Virus record (IMG/VR): IMGVR_UViG_3300045004_000041
Span: 1-47,480 of that record
DNA: 47,480 nt
Reading direction: 5' to 3' (one strand)
From: a virus
The translations under genes and the position numbers were made by a program. Position 1 is the stretch's first letter; each line of letters begins with the position of its first letter. Positions 41,108 through 47,480 of the stretch are shown here, piece after piece. The notes below the pieces were generated by a model, which was given only the letters and a program-made list of their open reading frames with translations, was not told where the DNA came from and searched no databases.

Positions 41108-41191
41108 ATGACCGCCCGCACCATCCGCACGACCATCAACCAGACCGAACTCCGAATCCCGGTCTGGACCCTGCCGGAGGACGATCAATGA
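41108..41191 (+). CDS. 27-aa peptide in the small-gene train
   Basis: ATG 41108 to TGA 41191, encoding MTARTIRTTINQTELRIPVW and a short acidic end. Its stop overlaps the next ATG (ATGA at 41188-41191), the same coupling used through the whole train, which is the main argument that it is translated. Its start resembles that of the next protein (both contain the bases ACCATCCGCACG), so it may be a partial duplicate acting as a leader peptide. Confidence 0.45.
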   Translation: MTARTIRTTINQTELRIPVWTLPEDDQ

Positions 41192-41559
41192 GCGCAACCA
41201 TCCGCACGTCCCGCACCGTCTACGAGGTCTACGGAAAGCTTCAGGAAACTGCGCCGATCCTCGCTTGGATCGCAGACCAAGCTCCGTCCGCCCAACTGAA
41301 GTTTGACGTGGACGTTCACGGTCGCGAGCAGCGCGTCACGCAGTGGTTCGAATTCTCCGTCTCGTTCGAGAACGACACCGACGAGGTGAACTTCAAGATG
41401 TTCCAGTCGGAGGCGTTCGAAGCCGGGGCAGAACAGGTCATCCCGCCCCTCAAGCCTCTGCCCGGCACTGTCATGATCGGGACGAAGCCGACGTTTTACA
41501 GCATCTTCGACGAGGTGCAGGTCCCCCGGAAGCCGATGAGCTTCAAGGTGGGAAAATGA
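41188..41559 (+). CDS. Hypothetical protein, 123 aa
   Basis: A soluble, beta-rich protein (QLKFDVDVHGREQRVTQWFE, FSVSFENDTDEVNFKMFQSE) with no recognised family. Coupled by ATGA overlaps to the 27-aa peptide before and the gene after. No catalytic motif seen. Confidence 0.7.
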   Translation: MSATIRTSRTVYEVYGKLQETAPILAWIADQAPSAQLKFDVDVHGREQRVTQWFEFSVSFENDTDEVNFKMFQSEAFEAGAEQVIPPLKPLPGTVMIGTKPTFYSIFDEVQVPRKPMSFKVGK

Positions 41560-41822
41560 TCGCACCGCCCAGACCCGGCGCATACGTCGCCCCTTGGAAG
41601 GACGGCCACCCGCCCGAAGACATCATGGACTGGCTGCGCTGTGCTGGGGTGTCTCCCCACACCCGCATTTTCCAAATGGTCAGGAACAGCGCGCCTCAAA
41701 ATGGCACCCGCAGCGTATCGCGGCAGGTCGAGGTTCACTTCGACAACGAGATGGACGCCTTCATGTGCTGGATGGCGTTTAGTGACGACCTTGTTGAGCA
41801 GCCGAGGAAGGTTGCGCCATGA
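41556..41822 (+). CDS. Hypothetical protein, 88 aa
   Basis: APPRPGAYVAPWKDGHPPED, then a helical segment with two Cys (DWLRCAGV, AFMCWMAFSDDL). ATGA overlaps with both neighbours. Its residues SVSRQVEVHFDNEMDAF echo the VTQWFEFSVSFENDTDEVNF pattern of the preceding protein, so the two may be distantly related. Function unknown. Confidence 0.66.
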   Translation: MIAPPRPGAYVAPWKDGHPPEDIMDWLRCAGVSPHTRIFQMVRNSAPQNGTRSVSRQVEVHFDNEMDAFMCWMAFSDDLVEQPRKVAP

Positions 41823-42046
41823 GCCGCCTCTACACCGACGACGAACTGACGCCCCGGATGCTCGCCCAAAAGCTGGTGCTGTTCACTCGGGCGGACATGA
41901 ACGCCCAGAACACACGATCCGAGATCAGCAAGACCCGGACCCGGCTGCACGAGCTTGAGAACCTGCTGGTCACGCTGGATGCCGAAATCGACGAGGCGGC
42001 CGATTTCGCCGAAGCCTACTTCCTGCGACACGGCCGGATGGACTGA
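41819..42046 (+). CDS. Hypothetical coiled-coil protein, 75 aa
   Basis: SRLYTDDELTPRMLAQKLVL followed by a long charged helix with heptad-like spacing (ISKTRTRLHELENLLVTLDA). It is the last gene of the overlapping train; 44 bp separate it from the next gene. No family recognised. Confidence 0.68.
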   Translation: MSRLYTDDELTPRMLAQKLVLFTRADMNAQNTRSEISKTRTRLHELENLLVTLDAEIDEAADFAEAYFLRHGRMD

Positions 42047-42090
42047 CAGCTTCGCGTTGCGGCGTTCTACCTGTGCCGTAGAATGCCGCC

Positions 42091-42933
42091 ATGACCGATG
42101 ACACCGAAAGTCTGCCGACCCCGCCTCCCGCGCCAAGCCTACCCGCGATCACCAGCTTGCTGCTCGAAACTCCACTCTACACCGTCTTCCCGTTTGAGGA
42201 TGACGATGACACCCGGAGGAAGCTTGAGGCTCTTCGTCGAGGGAATTTGTCGATTGATGCCTATTGCTTGCACTGCAAGCGAGACAGCGTTTTCAAGACG
42301 CTGCGTAGCGTGGGCGGTGGATCAGGGAGTGGCGGGGGTTCGTCTGACCCAGAATGGATGCTCAAAAACTCCGAGTGGATGGTGGACGTTTCCTGCGTTC
42401 GAAACTCGTTCCACAAATATCGCTACATACTGCTGATCACTGACAGGAAGCTCCTGAAAATCGGCCAGTGGCCCTCTTTGGAAGACATCGCCGGAGCCGA
42501 CATTGAAAAGTATCGGAACCAGCTAAAGGGCGGCTACTTCCGCGAACTGAAAACAGCGACCGGTCTGGCCAGCCACGGCATCGGCATAGGTTCGTTCGTT
42601 TATCTGCGGCGCATTTTCGAACGGCTGATCTACCAGCACCATGAGGAACTCCCCAAACCTGTCGAGGGGTTTGGAACGATGCGGATGGATGAGAAAATCA
42701 ACGCGCTGAAAAGCGTTCTGCCCTCCGCGCTCGTCACACATCGAGCGGCCTATGCCATCTTGAGCAAGGGCCTCCATGAACTCGATGAGGAAACCTGCAA
42801 GCGGTTCTTTCCCATCGTGCGCGCCGCGATCATCCAGATTCTTGAACAGGATTTTCAAAAGCGCGCCGCAGAGAAGGCCGAAGCCGACCTCGCTCGCAGC
42901 ATCGCCGACATCACTCGGCAGCTAAAGGAATGA
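42091..42933 (+). CDS. Conserved Cys-pair protein of unknown function, possible defence-type gene
   Basis: A 280-aa protein. The N-terminal part has a zinc-knuckle-like pair (YCLHCKRDSVF, about 51-61) and a later Cys/His (VSCVRNSFHKY, about 98-109). The central ATGLASHGIGIGSFVYLRRI is a phrase I recall from a widespread family of uncharacterised bacterial and prophage proteins. The C-terminal third (ALVTHRAAYAILSKGLHELD) is helical. No known catalytic site is evident. Cargo position in a prophage and patchy distribution make a defence or stress role plausible but unproven. It overlaps the following gene by four bases. Confidence 0.72.
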   Translation: MTDDTESLPTPPPAPSLPAITSLLLETPLYTVFPFEDDDDTRRKLEALRRGNLSIDAYCLHCKRDSVFKTLRSVGGGSGSGGGSSDPEWMLKNSEWMVDVSCVRNSFHKYRYILLITDRKLLKIGQWPSLEDIAGADIEKYRNQLKGGYFRELKTATGLASHGIGIGSFVYLRRIFERLIYQHHEELPKPVEGFGTMRMDEKINALKSVLPSALVTHRAAYAILSKGLHELDEETCKRFFPIVRAAIIQILEQDFQKRAAEKAEADLARSIADITRQLKE

Positions 42934-43358
42934 TCAACATGAAGCTGATTGCACTCGGGGCCGCCGTTGGTTTGCTGTGCCTTCCGGCGACGGTGCGAGC
43001 CGAAGCGTGCCTCGATATTTCGGAAGCTAACTCCAAGGTGACTTTCACCGGAAAGTTGACGACGCAGCTTTTCGCTGGCCCGCCGAATTACGAGAGCATC
43101 GCAGATGGGGACGCAGAAGAGCGGGCGTTCATTCTGGAGCTACAAGCCCGTCAATGCGCCAATGACGGCGGTCAGTTTCTTGAGCAGGACCAGTCATTCG
43201 ACCGCGTTCACTTAAGCTCCATGGAGCCAGCCCTTCTTCGCATCCTGTCGGCCGCAGTCGGTCGAGATGTCACTGTGACCGGCGAAGCCTTCGGCTCACA
43301 TACGGGCCATCACCATGCACCAGTGGTCATGATGGTCGAGCAAGTCGCGACTCGCTGA
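42930..43358 (+). CDS. Exported DUF4431-type protein
   Basis: A 142-aa protein with a Sec signal peptide (MKLIALGAAVGLLCLPATVR, cleavage near ARA-EA) and a small beta-barrel-like mature domain. The phrases KVTFTGKLTTQLFAGPPNYE near the front and VTGEAFGSHTGHHHAPVVMM at the end match DUF4431 proteins. The HTGHHH run could bind metal. Translation may start at ATG 42930 or 42939. It is the last gene before the proposed right attachment region. The role in the lysogen envelope is unknown. Confidence 0.8.
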   Translation: MINMKLIALGAAVGLLCLPATVRAEACLDISEANSKVTFTGKLTTQLFAGPPNYESIADGDAEERAFILELQARQCANDGGQFLEQDQSFDRVHLSSMEPALLRILSAAVGRDVTVTGEAFGSHTGHHHAPVVMMVEQVATR

Positions 43359-43380
43359 ACCGAATCCTATCAGCGAAACC

Positions 43381-43573
43381 GTGCCAGACCGTGCCAAGCC
43401 CATCAGCGCGGGCCTGAAAATCGTGCCAACCGTGCCAAACCATGCGGCACGATGTTGATTTCGTTTACGAAAATGGAGAGCGGGGAAACCGTGCCAAGGG
43501 CCAGATTTCCCCGCTGAAACCGTGCCACCCGTGCCAAAAACGAGCCATTTGGCGCGCTTGGCACGGCACGATC
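43381..43573. repeat. Cluster of GTGCCA repeats at the right prophage end (integrase arm-site candidates)
   Basis: GTGCCA begins at 43381, 43391, 43423, 43432, 43491, 43522 and 43531, often in adjacent pairs about 9-10 bases apart, plus TGGCAC at 43559 and GGCACGAT at about 43446 and 43566. The same hexamer flanks the integrase end (676-737). Roughly one-helical-turn spacing of paired sites is what arm-type integrase or excisionase sites look like. The 336-bp spacer 43359-43694 has no convincing gene. Confidence 0.6.
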
Positions 43574-43614
43574 CGGCCAGATGGCCGTAAGTTATTGGAT
43601 TATCAGGAAAAGAA

Positions 43615-43626
43615 TGGCGGAGACGG
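43615..43626. other. Candidate attR core
   Basis: TGGCGGAGACGG, identical to 665-676, here followed by AGGG. Read on the minus strand, CCCTCCGTCTCCGCCA is a typical tRNA-Ser 3' end, but the sequence to the right departs from a tRNA at once. The GTGCCA array lies on the prophage side, mirroring the left end. Confidence 0.5.
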
Positions 43627-43694
43627 AGGGCGCGCTACCTTCCCTCTGTGCTTGGGTTTGCGGGGCGATTTGTCGATCCACCCTAAGCCGCGCC

Positions 43695-43886
43695 CTAAGC
43701 CGCGTCGTCGGTCTCGCCCAGAAGAGCGAGCAATGAAGATCTGGGGATAACCGTTTTCGACCCGATCTTCACCCGCGTCAGGCGCCCATCGGCGAGCAAT
43801 TCGAAGATGGTCGAGCGGCCGACGCCCAAGGCTTCGCTCGCCTCCTTTACAGAGAAGGCCAGCTTGTTGTCGTTCGCCGCGCTCAT
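43695..43886 (-). CDS. AlpA/excisionase-family HTH protein
   Basis: A 63-aa MerR/AlpA-like winged HTH (helix_turn_helix_17): KLAFSVKEASEALGVGRSTI, then FELLADGRLTRVKIGSKTVI and a C-terminal PRSSLLALLGE. Such proteins are excisionases or activators of integrase in prophages. It starts at ATG 43886, overlapping the nuclease stop, and ends 68 bp from the proposed attR core. It could serve the second prophage, or assist excision of the T7-like element next door. Confidence 0.85.
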   Translation of the reverse strand: MSAANDNKLAFSVKEASEALGVGRSTIFELLADGRLTRVKIGSKTVIPRSSLLALLGETDDAA

Positions 43887-44302
43887 CGCCAGATCCCTTT
43901 CCTCTCCCGCCGGGCTGCGTCTTCCTCGCGCCTGTAGGGGTCGCCGTAGTTGGTCTCGCTGATGGCCAGGCCTTCGCGGACCAGTTGCCCGCCTAGATCC
44001 TGTCCATTGACCGTGCAGACGGCGACGTTCCGGCCGTAGCGATCAGTATCCGTGACAGTGCAGCGGGCGCCGCCGCCGGCCATCTGCCGGGCCCGACGCG
44101 CGGCCTCTGACCCCGTTGTCCTGGCGACCGGCGAACAGGCCCAGACGTTGGGCCGCTGGCGACACCGGGTAAACGGCGCGACCTCGCCCGCGTCGGCGCC
44201 AGCCAGCCGGATGCGGTGGCGCTCGCCGTCTTCGGTCAGGCAGCGGCCGGAGTCGCCATCTGACATCGCCAGGGTCAGGCAGATCAGGGCGATGGCGCTC
44301 AT
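43883..44302 (-). CDS. Exported thermonuclease-like (SNase) protein
   Basis: A 139-aa staphylococcal-nuclease-fold protein with a short signal-peptide-like start (MSAIALICLTLAMS). Family elements: DGDSGRC, RIRLAGADAGE, the Cys-rich insert with CRQRPNVWACSP, DTDRYGRNVAVCTVNG and LVREGLA, then ARRERKGIW. The usual catalytic Asp/Arg/Glu positions (RIRLAGADAGE, DRYGR) are present, so it is probably active on DNA or RNA in the periplasm. ATG 44302 is chosen because it overlaps the preceding stop by four bases. Confidence 0.8.
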   Translation of the reverse strand: MSAIALICLTLAMSDGDSGRCLTEDGERHRIRLAGADAGEVAPFTRCRQRPNVWACSPVARTTGSEAARRARQMAGGGARCTVTDTDRYGRNVAVCTVNGQDLGGQLVREGLAISETNYGDPYRREEDAARRERKGIWR

Positions 44303-44730
44303 TTGGGTTGGTCCTGTAGGGCGGCGTCGATCACCAGTTTCTCTGACACGCCGTTCGGGTACTCGGTCTTGACCCATTCAGGGTCGGTTGAATAGAGCCG
44401 CTCCAGCGCGTCGCAGAGACGTGTAGACAGGCGCGTGGATAGGGTCGCCAGCCTATCGGCTCGGGCCTCTTCTGCTTGGGCGCGGCGTTCTTGGTCGCCG
44501 ACCATCATTTTCGTGACGGCAAGCGCGAGGTCAGCAGCTTCGAACTTAGCCTCCAGCTCAGCGATCCTGGCTTGTGCAGATGCGGCGGTGACGAGGGGTT
44601 CGACGCGGCAGGATTCCGAGATCGTAAACGGCTCGCCCTCGGGGCAATACCTGACGCCCCCGGCTTTGAGCCAAACAATGTGACCTGCGTTCTCCAGCCC
44701 TGCCGTGTTTGTGGGAGAGGAGGCGTTCAT
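44299..44730 (-). CDS. Hypothetical coiled-coil phage protein, 143 aa
   Basis: An N-terminal globular piece (HIVWLKAGGVRYCPEGEPFT) then a long Ala/Glu/Arg coiled coil (AQARIAELEAKFEAADLALA onward) with C-terminal ERLYSTDPEWVKTEYPNG. Overlaps both neighbours. No family recognised. Confidence 0.7.
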   Translation of the reverse strand: MNASSPTNTAGLENAGHIVWLKAGGVRYCPEGEPFTISESCRVEPLVTAASAQARIAELEAKFEAADLALAVTKMMVGDQERRAQAEEARADRLATLSTRLSTRLCDALERLYSTDPEWVKTEYPNGVSEKLVIDAALQDQPK

Positions 44731-45005
44731 TGGGCTGTTCCATGCGCAGGGCGAGCATCAAGCAGGCTCTCGGTCAGGGCCTCCAAAATGTCGTGGTCGG
44801 TGACGTCGGGGGTGTTGAGGCGCATGACGCTGCGGGCAAATATGATTGCGGAAGCAGCCGCCGCGATGGCTATGACCTCTCGCTGATAGGGCGTCTGCCC
44901 GAGCACAAATGTCCGCGTGATCGTGTCGCCAATGTCGGCACCGACTTTGCGCCCCAAGTCGGAAGCCATAGCGTAATCGGCTTTGCCTTCAGGCTTGATG
45001 CTCAC
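44727..45005 (-). CDS. Hypothetical protein, 92 aa, GTG start
   Basis: SIKPEGKADYAMASDLGRKV, a hydrophobic Ala/Ile segment (EVIAIAAAASAIIFARSV) and an acidic end. GTG 45005 is preferred because it overlaps the preceding stop (GTGA), as elsewhere in this operon. Function unknown. Confidence 0.65.
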   Translation of the reverse strand: MSIKPEGKADYAMASDLGRKVGADIGDTITRTFVLGQTPYQREVIAIAAAASAIIFARSVMRLNTPDVTDHDILEALTESLLDARPAHGTAQ

Positions 45006-45265
45006 AGCTCTCCCCCTTCCTTCGCGGCGGTCGATTTCAGGGCGGCAGCAAACCTCGCGTTGCCGCTGTGCTGGCTTTTGGTTCCGTTTACCCAGCCCTC
45101 GCGGGCGTCCCACGCGGGTCGCAAGAGCCTAGGACCCGGCTCGCTGTCCACGTCGCTGTAGCCCCCGCGCTTAGCCAGTTCGATTGCTTCTTCCTCTGTA
45201 TCGGCCTCGACGCGCATCATGATCGTGGTGCGTTCGTAGCCAGTGACAGTCCATGTCCTAGCCAT
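45002..45265 (-). CDS. Hypothetical protein, 87 aa
   Basis: WTVTGYERTTIMMRVEADTE followed by EEAIELAKRGGYSDVD resembles small phage proteins with a beta strand and a helix (the strand, EADTEEEAIELA pattern is common in DUF-type early proteins). No precise family. Overlaps the next gene by four bases. Confidence 0.68.
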   Translation of the reverse strand: MARTWTVTGYERTTIMMRVEADTEEEAIELAKRGGYSDVDSEPGPRLLRPAWDAREGWVNGTKSQHSGNARFAAALKSTAAKEGGEL

Positions 45266-45634
45266 CTACTTCCCCTCCGATTTCAGGGCGGCGAGGGCTT
45301 CCTTGAGGCCTGCGATGCGGCCTCGGTCCCATGCCCCGTGCGTTGGCCCCGTCAGTGGAGCGTTGATTTTGGCTTGGATGTCCTCGACCGCGATCCGCAC
45401 CCTGTCGGCATCGGCGGCGGGGGTCGGGGATGGGTGGGCGCGACGGTTCCAGTTTTCGACGAAGTTCTCCTTGCGTCCGAACTCGACGTTTCCTGATGCC
45501 TGACACTTGGTGCAGCAGACGCACGAACCGCCCGCGTTGTCGTCATCATCCAAGTGGATGATCTCAGCTTCGCCACCACAGAACGGGCAAGGCAGAAGCA
45601 ACGGCCCAGCGGCGGGGGTTTGTTCATTCTGCAT
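45266..45634 (-). CDS. Lar-like restriction-alleviation zinc-ribbon protein
   Basis: A 122-aa protein whose first half carries the Lar-family pattern LLPCPFCGGEAEI then CVCCTKCQASG and a WNRRA end, a zinc ribbon found in phage early proteins that ease host type I restriction (Lar of Rac prophage). The second half (RVRIAVEDIQAKINAPL, GRIAGLKEALAAL) is a separate helical module. ATG 45634 overlaps the stop of the gene upstream. Activity against restriction is inferred from family. Confidence 0.78.
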   Translation of the reverse strand: MQNEQTPAAGPLLLPCPFCGGEAEIIHLDDDDNAGGSCVCCTKCQASGNVEFGRKENFVENWNRRAHPSPTPAADADRVRIAVEDIQAKINAPLTGPTHGAWDRGRIAGLKEALAALKSEGK

Positions 45635-45950
45635 GGCGGGTCTCGTTGAGATTGAGGGCGCACTGTCGAAGGGCTTGGGCCACCTCGGCTTGCGTTCGGC
45701 CGGGCGCGTCGTTGAAATCGGCCATGTGTCGGAAGCCCCGCTTTCGGGCGTATCCGTCAAATCGGTTCCAGGCGTCGGAGCGGTTGCGGCCATCGACCTT
45801 CTGAAGAGCCGCCGAGACGCAGAAGCACGTCGCTTCCTTGGTCCACATATCGACCCGTTCACCGGCCTCGTTTCGAGCGAACGTACCTTGCGTCCAGCCA
45901 CGCTCGACAATCACAGCCGCCCGTTCCAGCTTCTCCACGAGCCCGCTCAT
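45624..45950 (-). CDS. DUF6197-like hypothetical protein
   Basis: A 108-aa helical protein: LVEKLERAAVIVERGWTQGT, TKEATCFCVSAALQKV, RSDAWNRFDGYARKRGF and TQAEVAQALRQCALNL. This order of segments (a WTQG strand, a Cys-bearing helix, then DAWNR) fits the DUF6197 family as I recall it. Overlaps neighbours on both sides by short stretches. Function unknown. Confidence 0.62.
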   Translation of the reverse strand: MSGLVEKLERAAVIVERGWTQGTFARNEAGERVDMWTKEATCFCVSAALQKVDGRNRSDAWNRFDGYARKRGFRHMADFNDAPGRTQAEVAQALRQCALNLNETRHAE

Positions 45951-46390
45951 TGATCCGCTCCGGTGGGGTGGGTGGAACGGAGGGCGGCAAGGATCGCCAC
46001 CGGATCAACCGTCACCTCAATGGTGTCGTCCCATGGCGCTCGTCGGTCTCGGACGGCCTGACGGTCGGGCCAGTCGGACGATTGAAACGGCGCGATGGTG
46101 GGGATGACGCGCGCTGTCTCGTCAGGGTTCTCGGCGTGAGCCTTCGCAACAACGCGCTCAAACTGTTCGGCCTCGACCCATGAATAGCCCATCGACGTGC
46201 CGCAGGAGCCGGTCGAGTATTCCTCGGCGGCGTCTTCGATAAAGCGGGCCGTGTTACAGCGCGGGCAAGCCCAATCACCGCCATGGGTCAGACCGTCGTC
46301 ATCGCCGCTGTCAGCGTCCCAAAGGAACCCGTCGATGCAGATGCTATCGGGGTAGCGCGCCCCGAACTCATGTCCAGTATAGCCGCACAT
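45947..46390 (-). CDS. Hypothetical Cys-rich phage protein, 147 aa
   Basis: Contains GDWACPRCNTARFIEDAAEE and earlier DSICIDGFLWDADSGDDDG; the CPRC pair with the N-terminal Cys residues may bind zinc. Acidic overall. The first residues (MCGYTGHEFGARYPDS) follow a clear ATG at 46390. Function unknown. Confidence 0.68.
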   Translation of the reverse strand: MCGYTGHEFGARYPDSICIDGFLWDADSGDDDGLTHGGDWACPRCNTARFIEDAAEEYSTGSCGTSMGYSWVEAEQFERVVAKAHAENPDETARVIPTIAPFQSSDWPDRQAVRDRRAPWDDTIEVTVDPVAILAALRSTHPTGADQ

Positions 46391-46393
46391 GGC

Positions 46394-46744
46394 TTACCCT
46401 TCTCCCTGGTCGGTGGAGGGGTTGGCGCGGGCCTTGTCGAGCGCCCCGTCGATCTGCTGGACAACAGCCCAGTTCTTGAAGTCAGACAGGTTCCATTGGT
46501 CGCGCGCCCCGATCCACAGCGCGCGTTTCGCCTCCCTCAGCGCCTCATACAGATCAGGCGCGGCGGCGATCAGGCGGGCGTTGGCTTCCGTGTTCTGGGC
46601 GTAGCAAAACTGCGTCGTGCAAACGGCATCGTGCTCGTCGTCGATCTGCCAGACATCGGGCGAACCATTCTCACCACGGAAGTTCAGGTGAGCCTTCCAA
46701 GGCCCCGGCGTCCAACCGCCTTGCTTCTGCGAGATGTCGGTCAT
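46394..46744 (-). CDS. Phage early protein of the TPGPW / [11 protein letters not shown] type
   Basis: A 116-aa protein with the well-known opening WTPGPWKA and the segment [20 protein letters not shown], very common in prophages of Proteobacteria but without an assigned function. It overlaps the HNH gene upstream by four bases (ATGA). The central part ([20 protein letters not shown]) has two Cys. Confidence 0.8.
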   Translation of the reverse strand: MTDISQKQGGWTPGPWKAHLNFRGENGSPDVWQIDDEHDAVCTTQFCYAQNTEANARLIAAAPDLYEALREAKRALWIGARDQWNLSDFKNWAVVQQIDGALDKARANPSTDQGEG

Positions 46745-47349
46745 GCGGCGGTCCTCCGCTGGCGCCGCAGTTCAAGGGCGCGGTGATCGATCTTGGCGAT
46801 GGTCAGGATCGCGGGCTTCAGTTCATCCGGCGCCGTGTCGTAGGCCATGATCCGGGTGGATTTGCCGCCGTTCAGCCGGGGAAGGACGCCGCGCGGGATA
46901 AGCGTCCAGTTCGCTGGGTCTGTGTTGGTCTTGTCGCCGTCGAGGCACTTCAGGCAGTGGCCCTCGGGGACCGGCCCGTTAATCGCCTCCCACAGGTGGA
47001 CGTGCTTGTGGACGTAGCGGTGCCCGTAGCCGGTGTGCGGGTTCGTCTCGGCGACGCTGATCTCGATATAGCCGTCGACGTTGATCCGCTCGTGGCCCAG
47101 GTGCTTCGTATTGTGCGGCTCCTGCCCCTTGCGGAACTGCGTCCGCCGTGCGTTCGGATGGCGCCCGCCGGTGCCTTCGGGGCAGCGTTTGCCCTTGTTG
47201 GCCGGCGCTTGGCCCTTCTCGAAGTGCCCGCGGATATACTCGCCCTTGGTGGGGAGTTTCACTGTCCGCCGGGTCTGCGTCTTCCGACCGTCCAGCAGGG
47301 CGCGGACCATGGGGCCGCTGAAGAGGATGGGGCGCTCTTTCACAGGCAT
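46741..47349 (-). CDS. HNH endonuclease joined to a phage-protein N-terminus
   Basis: A 202-aa protein. Residues 1-31 ([20 protein letters not shown]) are the start of a common ~200-aa prophage protein, after which the sequence becomes an HNH-type nuclease: [20 protein letters not shown], then [40 protein letters not shown] with the His, Asn and Asn residues. The join suggests that an endonuclease cassette landed in, and replaced the rest of, the original gene. ATG 47349 overlaps the upstream coding end by ten bases. Confidence 0.82.
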   Translation of the reverse strand: MPVKERPILFSGPMVRALLDGRKTQTRRTVKLPTKGEYIRGHFEKGQAPANKGKRCPEGTGGRHPNARRTQFRKGQEPHNTKHLGHERINVDGYIEISVAETNPHTGYGHRYVHKHVHLWEAINGPVPEGHCLKCLDGDKTNTDPANWTLIPRGVLPRLNGGKSTRIMAYDTAPDELKPAILTIAKIDHRALELRRQRRTAA

Positions 47350-47471
47350 GCCTCCCGCAGGGCTTCGCGTTTCGCCTCGGGCATTGTCCGGACTTCCGGC
47401 GGCGCCCAGCCGTCGTAGAGATGCCCGCCGTCCGCCGCAGTCACGGTGATGTAGTAGGCGCTATCCGGCAT
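47340..47471 (-). CDS. Small hypothetical protein at the window edge
   Basis: A 43-aa frame from ATG 47471 to TGA 47340: [20 protein letters not shown] followed by [20 protein letters not shown]. It overlaps the HNH gene start by ten bases, and the frame remains open to the edge of the window, so a longer 5' end is possible. No family recognised. Confidence 0.55.
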   Translation of the reverse strand: MPDSAYYITVTAADGGHLYDGWAPPEVRTMPEAKREALREACL

Positions 47472-47480
47472 CGTCCGGTC

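Larger units (their letters stand above)
665..43626. mobile_element. Temperate T7-like (podovirus) prophage, about 43 kb
   Basis: Proposed limits of one integrated element. A 12-bp identical direct repeat (TGGCGGAGACGG) lies at each end, the tyrosine integrase is adjacent to the left copy, and GTGCCA repeats lie just inside both copies. The content is a T7-type RNA polymerase and a full T7-order virion and packaging module on the plus strand, plus about 15 kb of accessory genes. The 43-kb length is near what a T7-sized capsid holds (about 40 kb), which supports counting the accessory region as phage cargo. The phage identity is certain from the genes; the exact ends are inference, since the repeat is short and no attB sequence is available. 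Confidence 0.72.
43627..47480 (-). mobile_element. Part of a second prophage (early-gene end), continuing beyond the right edge
   Basis: Eleven short minus-strand genes with ATGA/GTGA-type overlaps, starting (at the downstream end) with an AlpA-like excisionase and including a Lar-like protein, a nuclease and an HNH enzyme. This is the usual make-up of the early or moron region of lambdoid-style alphaproteobacterial prophages. No integrase lies between the attR candidate and the excisionase, so its integrase is at the far end, lost, or supplied otherwise. Confidence 0.65.

Noticed and set aside
43381-43573. CRISPR-like repeat array
   Set aside because: Repeat unit is only six to eight bases with irregular spacing and mixed orientation, and there is no cas gene. 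Integrase arm sites explain it better.
43615-43640. tRNA-Ser gene at the right junction
   Set aside because: Only the last ~16 bases resemble a tRNA 3' end; the T-loop and the rest of the body are absent.
43442-43750. 102-aa plus-strand frame in the right attachment region
   Set aside because: Made of the GTGCCA repeats and low-complexity Pro/Arg, crosses the attR core and overlaps the excisionase gene.
1-47480. Conserved T7-like phage promoter repeated before late genes
   Set aside because: Compared the leaders of RNAP, capsid, tail and terminase genes by eye and found no shared ~20-bp sequence; none is annotated for lack of support.

Overview
The window is GC-rich, mostly tightly packed DNA that looks alphaproteobacterial, probably Caulobacteraceae (Brevundimonas/Caulobacter-like). 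That assignment rests on codon use and gene style; there is no rRNA or tRNA to confirm it. Nearly all of it is prophage. Only the 3' part of a class A/PAP2 acid phosphatase gene (1-602) looks like ordinary host sequence.

Region 1, 665-43626 (about 43 kb), is read as one integrated, temperate T7-like podovirus. It is bounded by a 12-bp direct repeat (TGGCGGAGACGG at 665-676 and 43615-43626), and both ends carry clusters of GTGCCA repeats just inside the repeat, as expected for integrase arm sites. From left to right it holds a tyrosine integrase and a small winged-helix regulator (minus strand), a single-subunit T7-type RNA polymerase with all catalytic residues, a few small genes, and a complete T7-order late module. 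The late module comprises portal, scaffold, capsid, a strong terminator, tail tubular proteins A and B, internal virion proteins gp13/14/15/16, tail fibre, a second fibre with an S74 chaperone, a tip protein, a coiled-coil/TM lysis candidate, and small and large terminase. No DNA polymerase, primase-helicase, ssDNA-binding protein, nuclease or stand-alone lysozyme is visible. RNAP is followed almost at once by structural genes.

Region 2, 28.3-43.4 kb, is accessory cargo inside the same element. It has a four-gene minus-strand operon, a cluster with an XRE regulator, a response-regulator receiver and four diverged copies of an unrecognised ~75-aa family, and an ArdC-type zincin polyvalent protein. 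These are followed by a lipoprotein, a tandem YbjN-like pair, two genes each preceded by near-identical terminator hairpins, a nested palindrome array, a DUF892 ferritin-like gene, a chain of ten overlapping genes (nine of them small) beginning with an HNH endonuclease, a Cys-pair protein and a DUF4431 exported protein. A 9-mer, TCAACGCAA, occurs next to int, upstream of RNAP and three times around the ArdC locus. It is a candidate operator joining cargo and phage core in one regulon.

Region 3, 43.7-47.5 kb, is a separate minus-strand array of small overlapping genes (AlpA-like excisionase/HTH, exported nuclease, Lar-like Zn protein, HNH endonuclease and others). It looks like the early end of a second prophage. 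The repeat at the junction resembles the 3' end of a tRNA-Ser gene, so the two elements may form a tandem array whose intact tRNA lies beyond the right edge.

Start sites were chosen by ribosome-binding site, overlap and family length. Functions without a clear motif are left as unknown.
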